The notes under the pieces are model-generated. The model was not told the DNA's origin. It ran no database searches and worked only from the letters and a program-made list of their open reading frames with translations. Made by a program: the position numbers and the translations under genes. From the NCBI GenBank assembly GCA_002437585.1, contig DJQM01000018.1, positions 1 through 15,474 of the forward strand: a DNA stretch of 15,474 nt, written 5' to 3'. This document shows positions 5,895-13,549 of the stretch, piece by piece. The stretch comes from Clostridiales bacterium UBA6386 (lineage in GTDB: Bacteria > Bacillota > Clostridia > Oscillospirales > Oscillospiraceae). How positions within the stretch are numbered: position 1 is the stretch's first letter; the number at the start of each line of letters is the position of its first letter.

Positions 5895-7731
5895 AAGTTT
5901 CCTCCTGATGATTAGAATTTTGATTTTGGTTATTTTCCTGTGCTTTCCTGCGCATGAAGTCATAGACTTCCTCCTCGGTAAGCACGACATAATCCCCGGT
6001 GCCGGTGTCCTCGGAAGCAGCCTGTTTCAGCTTTTCCAGATTGATGGAAACAGCGGCAACGCTCAATGGGTCTGTTCCGTGCTGATAGGCCGCGGCCTGT
6101 CCGTCTGTAGTGAGGGCCACATTGGGGTGCTTGAGAATGTTGTATTTCAGATCCTTCACAGGGCGCTCGCCCCGAATAAAAAGAAGCGCGTAACGGTTGT
6201 CCAGCATACGCACTTCATCCGGGGTCATAAGCTCCCGTCCGGCAGTCTGAAAGTTGGTGGTGTAGCTTCCGCTGCGGCCTTTGGACTGGCCGTAGGTGTT
6301 CGTGTCAATGGTCTGCTTGCCCAGCAGCTTGGACACATACTCATGGGTGGACTGTTCATTGCCGCCGAGGTACAAAAAAGTGTCACAATTACCTACAATA
6401 CTTTCCCATTGCTTGTCAAACAGCGCCTTTAGCTGGGCAAGGTTTTGAAGGATAATGCTGACGGAAATCTCCCGGCTTCGCATGGTGGCAAGGAGCTTGT
6501 CAAAATCATCCGGCAAGGCGACGTTCGCAAACTCGTCCATGACAAAGTGGACATGGACGGGCAGCCGTCCGCCATGCTCAAAGTCCGCTTTCCGATAGAG
6601 CTGCTGAAACAGCTGGGTGTAGAGCATTCCGACGATGAAGTTGTAGGAGCTGTCGCTGTCCGGGATCACCGCAAAGACGGTGGTTTTTCGTTCTCCAATT
6701 TCCCCAAGCTCCATTTCGTCCGTCTGGGTAATTCCCGCAAGAGAAGTCAGGTTGAACTTTTCCAGATGGGAAATCAGGGTGATCTGAATGGATTTCAGTG
6801 TCTTGCCGCTGCCGGAGTGGTAGCCCTTGTAGTACCGCACGGCGATATGCTCGGAATTTCTCCGCTCCAGCCGCTCGAACAGCTCGTCCAGGGTAGACAC
6901 ATATTCCTCGTTGTCCTCCTTCACATCCCCAGCCCGGATCATGTCCATGATCATGGGGAAGTTCTGCTCCTCCAGGGGCGCTTCGTAGTGGAGGTAAGAG
7001 ATAAGTGCTTTCAAGAGCATAGCTGCCACGTCCTCCCAAAAGTGGTCAGAGGACTTGCTGTCCTTGGGGGTGGTGTTCTTCATAATGTTGGTGGCAAGCC
7101 GCTGAATGTCATCGTCATCCCGGAGATACACAAAGGGATTGTAGCAATGGCTCCGTTCCGGGTTGATCAAATCCAGGACCTTAATGACGTAGCCCTGTTC
7201 CTCCAACAGATGGCCGGTGTCCCGCAGTAGTTCTCCTTTGGGGTCCAGGATCACAAAGGAGGTGTTGGCCTGCATGATATTCGGCTTCGCGTAATAGCGA
7301 GTCTTGCCGGCACCGGAACCGCCGCAAATCAGGACATTTAAGTTCCTGCGATGCTTCCTGCCGTCCAGGCCCAATGCTACTTGCTGGGTCAGCAGCTTAT
7401 TGGCGTTCCCGCTTTGCTGGTAGCGCTTGGCAATGGAGAGGGGATTCCCCCAGCGGGCAGAGCCCTGTTCTTCCCGCCGCCTGTAGACCCGCTCGTTGGA
7501 GACATAGACACCAATACCCAGACCGTAGAGCATGAGGAAAATCAGCAGCGTTTTGAGGCTCTTGTCACACCAGACGATCTGAAAAGGATTTTCCAGCGCT
7601 GTGCCGAAGCCCTCCAGCAGTGTCCCCAGACCACCCTCCAATAGAGGAGCCGCCAGTAATGCCAGCCAGACGACAGGGAGGATGCCGCAGACATAGAGAA
7701 CACAGTTTTGCCGGGACAACTTATCGTTCAC
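5842..7731 (-). CDS. virD4: VirD4/TraG-family type IV coupling protein
   Basis: A coupling ATPase of 629 residues that brings the relaxosome to the secretion channel. Two N-terminal membrane segments (about residues 12-32 and 58-78) are followed by Walker A GGSGAGKT (137-144), the phrase SFVILDPKGELL, and Walker B HFVMDEFANVALPDDF near 395-410. The start is taken as GTG 7731 with AAGGAAG seven bases upstream, overlapping the preceding 62-residue gene by 11 bases. The longer frame to 7770 opens with TTG, has a basic leader and a poor ribosome binding site. The C-terminal tail is rich in N, Q and H and overlaps the Maff2 gene by 53 bases. Identity is firm; the exact start is less so. Confidence 0.95.
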   Translation of the reverse strand: MNDKLSRQNCVLYVCGILPVVWLALLAAPLLEGGLGTLLEGFGTALENPFQIVWCDKSLKTLLIFLMLYGLGIGVYVSNERVYRRREEQGSARWGNPLSIAKRYQQSGNANKLLTQQVALGLDGRKHRRNLNVLICGGSGAGKTRYYAKPNIMQANTSFVILDPKGELLRDTGHLLEEQGYVIKVLDLINPERSHCYNPFVYLRDDDDIQRLATNIMKNTTPKDSKSSDHFWEDVAAMLLKALISYLHYEAPLEEQNFPMIMDMIRAGDVKEDNEEYVSTLDELFERLERRNSEHIAVRYYKGYHSGSGKTLKSIQITLISHLEKFNLTSLAGITQTDEMELGEIGERKTTVFAVIPDSDSSYNFIVGMLYTQLFQQLYRKADFEHGGRLPVHVHFVMDEFANVALPDDFDKLLATMRSREISVSIILQNLAQLKALFDKQWESIVGNCDTFLYLGGNEQSTHEYVSKLLGKQTIDTNTYGQSKGRSGSYTTNFQTAGRELMTPDEVRMLDNRYALLFIRGERPVKDLKYNILKHPNVALTTDGQAAAYQHGTDPLSVAAVSINLEKLKQAASEDTGTGDYVVLTEEEVYDFMRRKAQENNQNQNSNHQEETYEKHHQQYHSSHHPSYF

Positions 7732-7909
7732 GGTCAAACTTCCTTTTCTGCTTTTTCTCCGGCGCGTCAATGACCTTGATCAGCAGGGCGTTGATGTCCT
7801 CCGTGGGCTTGCCCTCCCGAATCAGGTCGTTGCGGAAGGCGTTGAGACCATTGACCATGAGCCGCTGCTCATAGTCGCTGACCTGAATCAGATGCTGTAC
7901 TTCTGCCAT
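7721..7909 (-). CDS. Small 62-residue mobile element protein, paralogue of the 53-residue protein at 13595-13756
   Basis: I do not recognise a named function. The core D-x-E-x-RL then L-x-x-FRN-x-LI-x-x-G-x-PTED-x-N-x-LL-x-K (about residues 12-46) is shared with the small protein at the head of the operon, so the two are paralogues. The C-terminus is a basic tail (KKQKRKFDRER) that the other copy lacks. The ATG at 7909 has AAAGGAGG five bases upstream and follows the ArdC-like stop by 11 bases. It ends overlapping the virD4 start. It is probably soluble and helical; a nucleic acid or protein adaptor role would be a guess. Confidence 0.8.
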   Translation of the reverse strand: MAEVQHLIQVSDYEQRLMVNGLNAFRNDLIREGKPTEDINALLIKVIDAPEKKQKRKFDRER

Positions 7910-7920
7910 ACGCGCCTCCT

Positions 7921-8763
7921 TTACCGGGCATCGTCCCGCTGCCTGCTCCCGTGGCTTTTGGCATCCAGAAAGCGGAACATATCCGCGGAGATCTGATTGG
8001 CGGCGGTGCGAATGGATTTCAGCTCCTCCCGCAGCTGCTTCGGCTCCATCTCCGCGTACTCCTTGGGAAGCTGGGTGACGGCAAGGCTTTTCCCATCGAT
8101 GCTATAGCGCTGGCAGAGAATATTGCCGACACACTGAGCGAGGAATGTATTGTCCCCCCGGCTGTAGTTCCCGGTGTCCAGATAGGCGTGGGCAAGTTCC
8201 TGAGCGACGCCCCGGAACACATCCTCCATGGACTGTCCCCGCAGGACAAATACGGTTTTCTCTTGGGGGCTGTAAAGAGCGCTCTGGCCATCCGGCAATT
8301 CGTCCCGGAAGTCTACCTTGCAGGGAGCGTAGCATACCATGGCGTTGAGAAGCTGCCGGATGTCTGGATTCGCTACCCGTTCAGGAACAGGAGTCAACGT
8401 GGTCTGGGAAATATCAAAGACACGCTTGACGTTGATGCCGACACCCTTGGAGCCGTCCTTGCGGGTGTAGGAATTTCCGGGTTCCATAAGGAGAATACCG
8501 GATTCTCCTTTGCGGATATAGCCTCCCCGGCCACGCCAGAAGCTGGCCTCTCCCAGATCGGTAGCATCCGGTTTCTGGGCAGCGACCAACAGAGCATTGC
8601 TGACGGAATACCGCTCGAATTTGGACTGCACATCTAAGTAGGTCTGAAAAGCCTTTCCGTCTGTGCCGACTTTTTTCAGAGCGTCATCCACCATGGCATA
8701 TGCCGATTCCCGATCCTGCTGCTTGCGGCTGGCCCATTCCTCCTTGTCAAAAAATTCGTTCAT
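7921..8763 (-). CDS. ArdC-like protein with a degenerate metallopeptidase motif
   Basis: A 280-residue protein. Its N-terminal half (about residues 36-120, with YSVSNALLVAAQKPDAT and FWRGRGGYIRKGESGILLM) matches the ArdC-type single-stranded DNA binding domain. The second half resembles the zinc metallopeptidase-like domain usually attached to it, but the HExxH site reads QELAH (188-192), so one zinc ligand is replaced. ArdC proteins protect incoming single-stranded DNA from restriction during conjugation. The chosen ATG (8763) lies one base after the PcfB stop and has AAAGGA eight bases upstream; the frame to 8811 overlaps PcfB without a good site. It follows mobC, relaxase and PcfB, consistent with a transfer role. 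Peptidase activity is doubtful. Confidence 0.78.
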   Translation of the reverse strand: MNEFFDKEEWASRKQQDRESAYAMVDDALKKVGTDGKAFQTYLDVQSKFERYSVSNALLVAAQKPDATDLGEASFWRGRGGYIRKGESGILLMEPGNSYTRKDGSKGVGINVKRVFDISQTTLTPVPERVANPDIRQLLNAMVCYAPCKVDFRDELPDGQSALYSPQEKTVFVLRGQSMEDVFRGVAQELAHAYLDTGNYSRGDNTFLAQCVGNILCQRYSIDGKSLAVTQLPKEYAEMEPKQLREELKSIRTAANQISADMFRFLDAKSHGSRQRDDAR

Positions 8764-8764
8764 T

Positions 8765-9496
8765 TCATCGTTCCTTTCCTTTCGTGATTTTCTCCACTGC
8801 CTTGTCGGCAATGGTGTTCTGGGGCTGGCGTGCAGCCTTTTCCTGCCGAATCTGCTTCATCACCTCACGGACAGAGGGACGACTGTCAGAAAAGATTTCT
8901 TCGCCACGTCTGTTCGGCAATGTACTCTCGGACGGACGTTCGGCCTCGTTCCGTCCGGTCTGAGGGTTTTCCTCCACAATGTGTTTCTCTGGGTTCTCAC
9001 CAAACAGCTCCTTCACGAAATCATCGTTATGGGGCTTGTCGGAACCGGGACGCACATCCGCGTCTTCCTCGGTGCGTGCTTTATCCTGCTGCTTGACAAG
9101 CTCTGTTTTGAGAGATGCCAAATCTACAGTGGCAAGACCGAACCGGGTAAAGATGCGGTTGACCTTGGCGGCGTCCTCTGCCCGAACCATGATGTCCGTA
9201 ATGCCGTCGGTGGCGTTCTTGTCCTTGAGGACGCAATAGAGAACACCGTATTTCTTGGCCTCCTCGCAGAATTTCTGAAGATCCCCGTCCTTGACGGCGA
9301 ACACCTTCAGCTCTTTGCCGGAGCGGAGCATATTGGTCAGACGGATTTTACCTTTGGTTTTCTTCTGGTCTTTCAGAATGGCGTAAATCATGATCGCCAG
9401 CTGCTTGGCGGCAGAGCCGGACAATTTTGCCGCGACCTCAACGCCGTTCAAGCTCAGACGGACGACCTGATCTGCCGCCTCGCCGGAATAGCTCAT
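8765..9496 (-). CDS. pcfB: PcfB-family (DUF3801) conjugation protein
   Basis: A 243-residue soluble protein. The N-terminal 140 residues (NGVEVAAKLSGSAAKQLAIM, then YGVLYCVLKDKNATDGITDI) match the DUF3801/PcfB family. PcfB of the enterococcal plasmid pCF10 works with the coupling protein PcfC in substrate docking. The C-terminal 100 residues are polar and probably disordered, ending in a helical basic segment (REVMKQIRQEKAARQ). The ATG at 9496 has AAAGGAGG nine bases upstream and lies inside the relaxase gene, giving a 59-base overlap. It sits between the relaxase and the coupling protein, as expected. Confidence 0.85.
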   Translation of the reverse strand: MSYSGEAADQVVRLSLNGVEVAAKLSGSAAKQLAIMIYAILKDQKKTKGKIRLTNMLRSGKELKVFAVKDGDLQKFCEEAKKYGVLYCVLKDKNATDGITDIMVRAEDAAKVNRIFTRFGLATVDLASLKTELVKQQDKARTEEDADVRPGSDKPHNDDFVKELFGENPEKHIVEENPQTGRNEAERPSESTLPNRRGEEIFSDSRPSVREVMKQIRQEKAARQPQNTIADKAVEKITKGKER

Positions 9497-10877
9497 GCTG
9501 TTCTTCCTCCTTTCTTTCGATTTCCTGTTCCTGCTCTAATTGCTCCAGATTCCGCTCCATCAGAGCGGAACGGGCTTCGATTCCGTCACATAATTTCACC
9601 TCCTGACGCAGTGTTTTTATCTCAGAGGATATCTCTTTGATACGGGATTTAAGACTTTCCACTGCGGGAGTATCCTCCCTGCGGGTGGCTGCCCGAAGCT
9701 GGCTGCGGAGTGCGTTACGCTCCTGCTCCAGTTCGGAAATTCTGCCTGTGGATTTTTCCTTGTGGGATTCCAGTTCGACTAAACTGCCATATTCGTGCTT
9801 GGCAAGGAAGCGGGTTTCCGCGTCCAATTTGTCAAGCAAGATTAAATCCTGCCGCATAGAATAAGGCACCCGCTTCACGGATGCCGGATGCTTTTGGATG
9901 ATGCGCAGCTCATAGCAATAGCGCAGGTATAGGGCGTGAATGCCTTTCGCCTTGGGATAGGGCACAAATGGATGATGTATTCTCGCCATTCGGTCAGCCT
10001 CCGGAAAGGGTGTTTGCCTGCGTACATTGTCGTAAACCCGGTCCAGAATTTCGGTCAGAGAATACCCAGGCCCCAGCCGGTGGAAGCGGAAGTAGCCCTT
10101 TGCTCCAGGCGGCTTTAACGCCGGATATTTGAGGGGCTGTCCATCCGGGGTGCGGGTTTTGAAGGTGTAGCCCATGGCCTGCATGGCCTCCTGGAAATTC
10201 CGCCGGGTGGTGGAGGCCAGAATGGCACGGTCAATGTCGGAGCGGATGACACTGCGCAGGGTGGGGCGGCCTTGCTGCTCGGCTTTCCATTCGCCGTAAT
10301 GTTTGCCTCGACCTTTGGGATTGCGGATAACAGACAGGTTGTATTCCCGGCAAAGCGCATCGGATACCCGCTGCATTTCTTTGTAATCCTGTTTCGTGCG
10401 GTGGTACTTGATGCCATCCACAAAGGAAACGGTGTTCACAACAAAGTGGGAATGCAGGTGGTTTGCCTTGTCCAGATGGGTCGCAACCAAAACCTGGTAA
10501 CGGTCTCCCCAAAGCTGCCGCGCCAGCTTGACCCCAATCTCGTGGGCAATCTCCGGGGTAGCCTCTCCGGGGGCGAAGGACTGGTAGCCGTGGTAGGCAA
10601 TGACACCATCCTCTTTCCCGTAAAACTTCTTGATCTTCTGCATCTCCATTTTGGCGGTACGGGGATTGCAGTTGATACCGGACACGAAACGCTGAACGAC
10701 CCCCTCACCATCCCGCACTTGGGGCTGACTGGTCTTGTGCTGCTGGATGGCATAGTCAATGACATCTGACAGGTCGCCGTCACTGGTGGAAACGGCGGTG
10801 GTTTTCTCCGCGTTTTCCACATAGTCCAGGACCTTTCCGACTCTGCCATGAACACGCCAGATGGATGTAACGGCCAT
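9438..10877 (-). CDS. MOBP/VirD2-like relaxase (relaxase/mobilization nuclease)
   Basis: A 479-residue nicking enzyme that cuts one strand at oriT and pilots it into the recipient. The likely catalytic tyrosine is Y19 in VLDYVENAEKT. The metal-binding histidine motif is HLDKANHLHSH, residues 134-144 (H140, H142 and H144). The C-terminal part, from about residue 370, is a coiled-coil rich region (ELEQERNALRSQLRAATRRE and further E/K/R repeats). The ATG lies three bases after the mobC stop with no clear ribosome binding site, so translation is probably coupled. The tail overlaps pcfB by 59 bases. The order mobC-relaxase next to a hairpin region supports oriT upstream. Confidence 0.93.
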   Translation of the reverse strand: MAVTSIWRVHGRVGKVLDYVENAEKTTAVSTSDGDLSDVIDYAIQQHKTSQPQVRDGEGVVQRFVSGINCNPRTAKMEMQKIKKFYGKEDGVIAYHGYQSFAPGEATPEIAHEIGVKLARQLWGDRYQVLVATHLDKANHLHSHFVVNTVSFVDGIKYHRTKQDYKEMQRVSDALCREYNLSVIRNPKGRGKHYGEWKAEQQGRPTLRSVIRSDIDRAILASTTRRNFQEAMQAMGYTFKTRTPDGQPLKYPALKPPGAKGYFRFHRLGPGYSLTEILDRVYDNVRRQTPFPEADRMARIHHPFVPYPKAKGIHALYLRYCYELRIIQKHPASVKRVPYSMRQDLILLDKLDAETRFLAKHEYGSLVELESHKEKSTGRISELEQERNALRSQLRAATRREDTPAVESLKSRIKEISSEIKTLRQEVKLCDGIEARSALMERNLEQLEQEQEIERKEEEQHELFRRGGRSGRPSELERR

Positions 10878-10880
10878 GGG

Positions 10881-11213
10881 TCAGTGCTCTATAGGCACGG
10901 GATCGAGGACCGCCGACAGGATTTTCTGAACAGCCTCCTCAAACAGCCGCATACCATCGTCATAGTGTTTGGCATCGATGGCATTCAGAGCGTGGGCTTT
11001 GATGGCGATTTGATTGAGGTTGTTTCCGATGTAATGCAGCTCCCGCATCATGGAGAAGAAGTCCGGTGGGGGCGCATCTTTTGGTACAACGCCGGAAATG
11101 AGCCTGCGCAGATAAGTTTCTCGGGACAGACCGGAAGCTCTGACCAGCCGGGTCAGGTGTGCCATTTCCGCTTGTGTCAGCCGGACTTTAATTTCATAGT
11201 TTCTATTGTTCAT
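10881..11213 (-). CDS. mobC: MobC-family mobilization (relaxosome accessory) protein
   Basis: A 110-residue protein. The N-terminus YEIKVRLTQAEMAHLTRLVR followed by GLSRETYLRRLISG is a ribbon-helix-helix-like DNA binding part. The C-terminal half, with MMRELHYIGNNLNQIAIKAH, is the MobC signature. MobC binds at oriT and helps the relaxase open the nick region. The ATG at 11213 has AAGGAG four bases upstream. A non-coding stretch with two hairpins precedes it and the relaxase follows after three bases. Confidence 0.92.
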   Translation of the reverse strand: MNNRNYEIKVRLTQAEMAHLTRLVRASGLSRETYLRRLISGVVPKDAPPPDFFSMMRELHYIGNNLNQIAIKAHALNAIDAKHYDDGMRLFEEAVQKILSAVLDPVPIEH

Positions 11214-11229
11214 TTCACTCCTTATAAAC

Positions 11230-11290
11230 AGAGGGTTTCAGGGATACGCCCTGACAAGCTGCCTTTTGGGGACAAAAGGCGATGCTTGCT
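11230..11290. other. Candidate origin of transfer (oriT) hairpins upstream of mobC
   Basis: Two adjacent inverted repeats lie in the 98-base gap before mobC: TCAGGG-ATACG-CCCTGA (11238-11254) and GCCTTTT-GGGGAC-AAAAGGC (11261-11280). No T tract follows either on the minus strand. In MobC/MOBP systems oriT usually lies directly upstream of mobC and has inverted repeats next to the nick site. The nick position is not identified, so this is a candidate based on structure and position. Confidence 0.5.
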
Positions 11291-11311
11291 CTATAAAAGA
11301 CAAACCTCCTA

Positions 11312-11488
11312 TCAATAGCTCTTTTTATGACCGAGCCGAAGAAACAGCCATGCCTCCCGACGCTCCTGCATACATTCATCGTAGCGGGACTGGTACAGTT
11401 TTTCTTTCAGCCAGCGCTTTTCCTCCGGGGAAATAGGGGTAGTCCTGGGCCTGCCGCAGCCACAGGACGCTGTGGATTTTGTGTTCAA
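11312..11488 (-). CDS. Hypothetical 58-residue protein with an N-terminal Cys-Gly-Cys motif
   Basis: Not recognised. The frame begins at a TTG (11488) with AAGGAGG about ten bases upstream and ends at TGA 11312. After an N-terminal SCGCGR motif (C9 and C11) come PISPEEKRWLKEKLYQSRY and QERREAWLFLRLGHKKSY, a charged, probably helical protein with a third cysteine at 39. It starts 30 bases after the YodL-DUF3846 stop and precedes the candidate oriT, filling what otherwise looks like a 300-base gap. The good ribosome binding site, coding-like composition and tight operon position support it. Function unknown. Confidence 0.65.
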   Translation of the reverse strand: MNTKSTASCGCGRPRTTPISPEEKRWLKEKLYQSRYDECMQERREAWLFLRLGHKKSY

Positions 11489-11518
11489 ATGGGCATCACC
11501 TCCTTTCTGCCATGGGTG

Positions 11519-12253
11519 TTAGCGTTCTCGGTTTTGGGGCTTATAGGGCACGGATTCAATGCCGTCCCTTGTGCGGAAGAACCGTTCCGGGAAGCGGTAT
11601 TTTTCCAGATACCGATTCTGCTGCTCTTGGGAAAGGCTGCCGAAGGATTCTTTGCGGCAATCGCAGATGAAGAAAGTACCGGCAACGATGTCCACTATTT
11701 CATGGGTGTCCTCGTCCCGGATGGCCCGGTTTAGGGGCAGGCCGCTGATCTTGCCCTCATCATTGCAGACAATACAGACCTGCTCCTCGAAGGGATAACA
11801 GGGTTCGATGTTACCTCCCACGGTTCGCTGCATGGCATCCAGAGTAGTGCCGATTTCCGCAATCCGGGCCAGCTTCCCAGGCTCCACCAGGACTACCTGG
11901 ATGGTGTTTTGGGGAACAGTGACATTGACGGTCTGCTCCGGCTGAAAAGGGATTTCCTTGAAGCCGATGCTGTCGCAGAAGTAGAAGCCCGGTGTGATGC
12001 TGGCGGCGTCCTCCACTTCCACTACATCCGAGACGGAGAGGCTGTGTCCCCGGAAGCCCTCTGATCTGCCGGAATTAAAGAGGACGAATACATCCTCCAG
12101 ATTCCGGCATTTCACATCCCCGGAATAGACCTTATCATAGGCGGCACAGTCCAGTTCCGCGGAATGCAAGGTCTGACGGGCCGCGTCCAGCCCCAGAAAC
12201 TTAAGCCGCTGTGGGTCCCGGCCTCTGTTGATCTGATAGATATTGATTTTCAA
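11519..12253 (-). CDS. YodL domain / DUF3846 domain fusion protein
   Basis: A 244-residue soluble protein. The first half (MKINIYQINRGRDPQRLKFL at 1-20; EGFRGHSLSVSDVVEV at 65-80; GFYFCDSIGFKEI) matches the YodL-like domain of mobile elements. The second half from about residue 118 (VVLVEPGKLARIAEIG, then GLPLNRAIRDED and IVAGTFFICDC) matches DUF3846. Both domains are common in clostridial ICEs and have no established biochemical role. The start is a TTG at 12253 that overlaps the TGA of the TOPRIM gene by four bases, with AAGGAGG ten bases upstream. The open frame to 12322 runs back into the previous gene and lacks such a site. Confidence 0.78.
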   Translation of the reverse strand: MKINIYQINRGRDPQRLKFLGLDAARQTLHSAELDCAAYDKVYSGDVKCRNLEDVFVLFNSGRSEGFRGHSLSVSDVVEVEDAASITPGFYFCDSIGFKEIPFQPEQTVNVTVPQNTIQVVLVEPGKLARIAEIGTTLDAMQRTVGGNIEPCYPFEEQVCIVCNDEGKISGLPLNRAIRDEDTHEIVDIVAGTFFICDCRKESFGSLSQEQQNRYLEKYRFPERFFRTRDGIESVPYKPQNRER

Positions 12254-13179
12254 CGACTGTATTCCTCCTTCTTTTTCAATCCGACCCTGATTTTGAGCTG
12301 GTCGTTGACATCCTTGCCGCACCCGGGCGGCTCGTCCCAGATTTCATACCGGTCCCGCAGACCGCCGACGATTCCGGCCACCGCACCACGCCCAACAGCA
12401 TCGTTGTCCAGATGGAGCCGCAACGTCCGAATCTCCGGGTGGTCTGCCAGATACCGGGATAGAGCTACCGGCACTACATTCTCCCGCTTGGTGACAAACA
12501 CGCCGGCAAGAGACAGCAGATGGTCCTCATGCCAATTGCGGCCCTCGAACAGTTCCAGAGTGGCGTAGCTCAAAGCGTCAATAGCAGATTCAAAGACATG
12601 GACGGTCTGACTGTTTCCGGGAATGGAGAAAGAGTAGTGCTTGTCGCTGCCGGACAGCTCGCCCTTGTAATCTCCAACAGTTCCCCGGACATTGCCGTAT
12701 CGAGGAACCCCATCCTTGTCATAGCCCAGGAACACGGCACTGTGATATTTCCGGGATTCAAAGAGCAGATTGTTGTCCAGGCAGTATCGGATGATAACGT
12801 CATGGATGCCACGGCTTTTCAGATAGCGGGTCACAGTATCGGCGTTGCTGTTCCGTTCGGGGAGCAGCAGCCTCTTAGACTCCATCTTGGGGCCCGGGGT
12901 GGGAATTGTCCTGGGCAGGGACACTCCGTGAATGGTTTCCATGGCCTCTATAAAGGAAAGGCCCTTGACTTTCACGAGATAGTCAAGGGCTGTTTTGCCG
13001 CCTATTTTCCGGGAAAACCAGTGCCATTTCCCGTTGCTGATTTTGAGGGAATCATGTTCCCTGGTGCAGTAGGTATCGCCGGACACCTTTACTAGCTGGT
13101 CCGGCTCGTAGATTTGAAGATATGTCAGCAAATCCAGCTGCTTTGCCTGCTGAATATCCTCCGGGGTGAAGTAGGCCAT
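12250..13179 (-). CDS. DUF3991 and TOPRIM domain protein (primase-like)
   Basis: A 309-residue protein resembling a compact DNA primase. The N-terminal part has a degenerate zinc-ribbon-like region (SGDTYCTREHDSLKISNGKW, 33-52, then WFSRKIGGKTALDYLV). DUF3991 follows at about 95-175 (TVTRYLKSRGIHDVIIRYCL). A TOPRIM domain occupies about 190-290, with the acidic residue E197 in HVFESAIDAL and LDNDAVGRG at 257-265 (D258, D260). Similar ICE proteins may prime complementary strand synthesis after transfer; the activity here is inferred. Only one cysteine is left in the zinc region, so zinc binding is doubtful. The ATG lies three bases after the DUF3848 stop, and the end overlaps the YodL gene by four bases. 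Confidence 0.85.
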   Translation of the reverse strand: MAYFTPEDIQQAKQLDLLTYLQIYEPDQLVKVSGDTYCTREHDSLKISNGKWHWFSRKIGGKTALDYLVKVKGLSFIEAMETIHGVSLPRTIPTPGPKMESKRLLLPERNSNADTVTRYLKSRGIHDVIIRYCLDNNLLFESRKYHSAVFLGYDKDGVPRYGNVRGTVGDYKGELSGSDKHYSFSIPGNSQTVHVFESAIDALSYATLELFEGRNWHEDHLLSLAGVFVTKRENVVPVALSRYLADHPEIRTLRLHLDNDAVGRGAVAGIVGGLRDRYEIWDEPPGCGKDVNDQLKIRVGLKKKEEYSR

Positions 13180-13182
13180 GGG

Positions 13183-13482
13183 TTAGCGTTCCTCCCGGCG
13201 GGCCTTTTGGGCACGCAGATGGCATATATCATCTGCCTTGGCTTCGATGACGGCCTGTACTTCCTCCATATGGGAACTTTCGTGATGCTCCCATGCCTGG
13301 AAAACATCTTCCAGAGGGCAGAGAGACTTCAAAAGTGCTTGACACTGCTTATTTGTCAGGTCATTGTATTCCAGGGACAACAGAATGTCCTCTCTGGTGG
13401 TGTACTCGTAGGCGCTTTCCAGAATTTTCTCCGGGGGCAGCGTCAGAAGGTGCTGCCGGTAGCTTTCCTGCTCGGCAAACAT
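13183..13482 (-). CDS. DUF3848 domain protein
   Basis: A small soluble protein, 99 residues from the first ATG. The sequence MFAEQESYRQHLLTLPPEKI, then YTTREDILLSLEYNDLT and CPLEDVFQAWE, matches DUF3848 of clostridial mobile elements; no function is established. The start is uncertain. The family's usual N-terminus (ELNTLLYQKMFAEQ) is encoded in frame upstream of this ATG, and the only strong ribosome binding site (AAAGGAGG, 13531-13538) lies about 50 bases upstream, near non-ATG codons (ATT at 13527, ACG at 13521). The true protein may therefore start near 13527 and be about 114 residues. It is followed three bases later by the TOPRIM gene. Confidence 0.75.
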   Translation of the reverse strand: MFAEQESYRQHLLTLPPEKILESAYEYTTREDILLSLEYNDLTNKQCQALLKSLCPLEDVFQAWEHHESSHMEEVQAVIEAKADDICHLRAQKARREER

Positions 13483-13530
13483 CTTTTGGTAGAGAAGTGT
13501 GTTTAATTCCTGATTCGTCGTAAGAATCAG

Positions 13531-13538
13531 CCTCCTTT
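13531..13538 (-). promoter_or_regulatory. Strong ribosome binding site with no ATG/GTG/TTG at normal spacing
   Basis: AAAGGAGG on the minus strand. In the DUF3848 frame the codons that follow are CTG, ATT, CTT, ACG, ACG; the first ATG is 48 bases away. An out-of-frame mini-ORF, ATG-AAA-GGA-GGC-TGA, overlaps the site. This suggests a non-canonical start for DUF3848. Confidence 0.6.
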
Positions 13539-13549
13539 CATTTTTGGGT

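Noticed and set aside
6445..7230. Plus-strand open frame of 261 codons
   Set aside because: Antisense shadow of virD4, whose Walker motifs are intact on the minus strand.
7732..7770. Longer start of virD4 at 7770
   Set aside because: The frame there begins with TTG, has a poor ribosome binding site and encodes a basic leader; GTG 7731 has AAGGAAG at seven bases.
8663..9640. Plus-strand open frame of 325 codons
   Set aside because: Antisense shadow of pcfB and the ends of its neighbours; no domain and no supporting start signals.
11242..11308. Mini-ORF beginning TTG right after GGAGG (22 codons) before mobC
   Set aside because: The TTG is only one base from the GGAGG, the product is tiny, and the segment overlaps the hairpins proposed as oriT.
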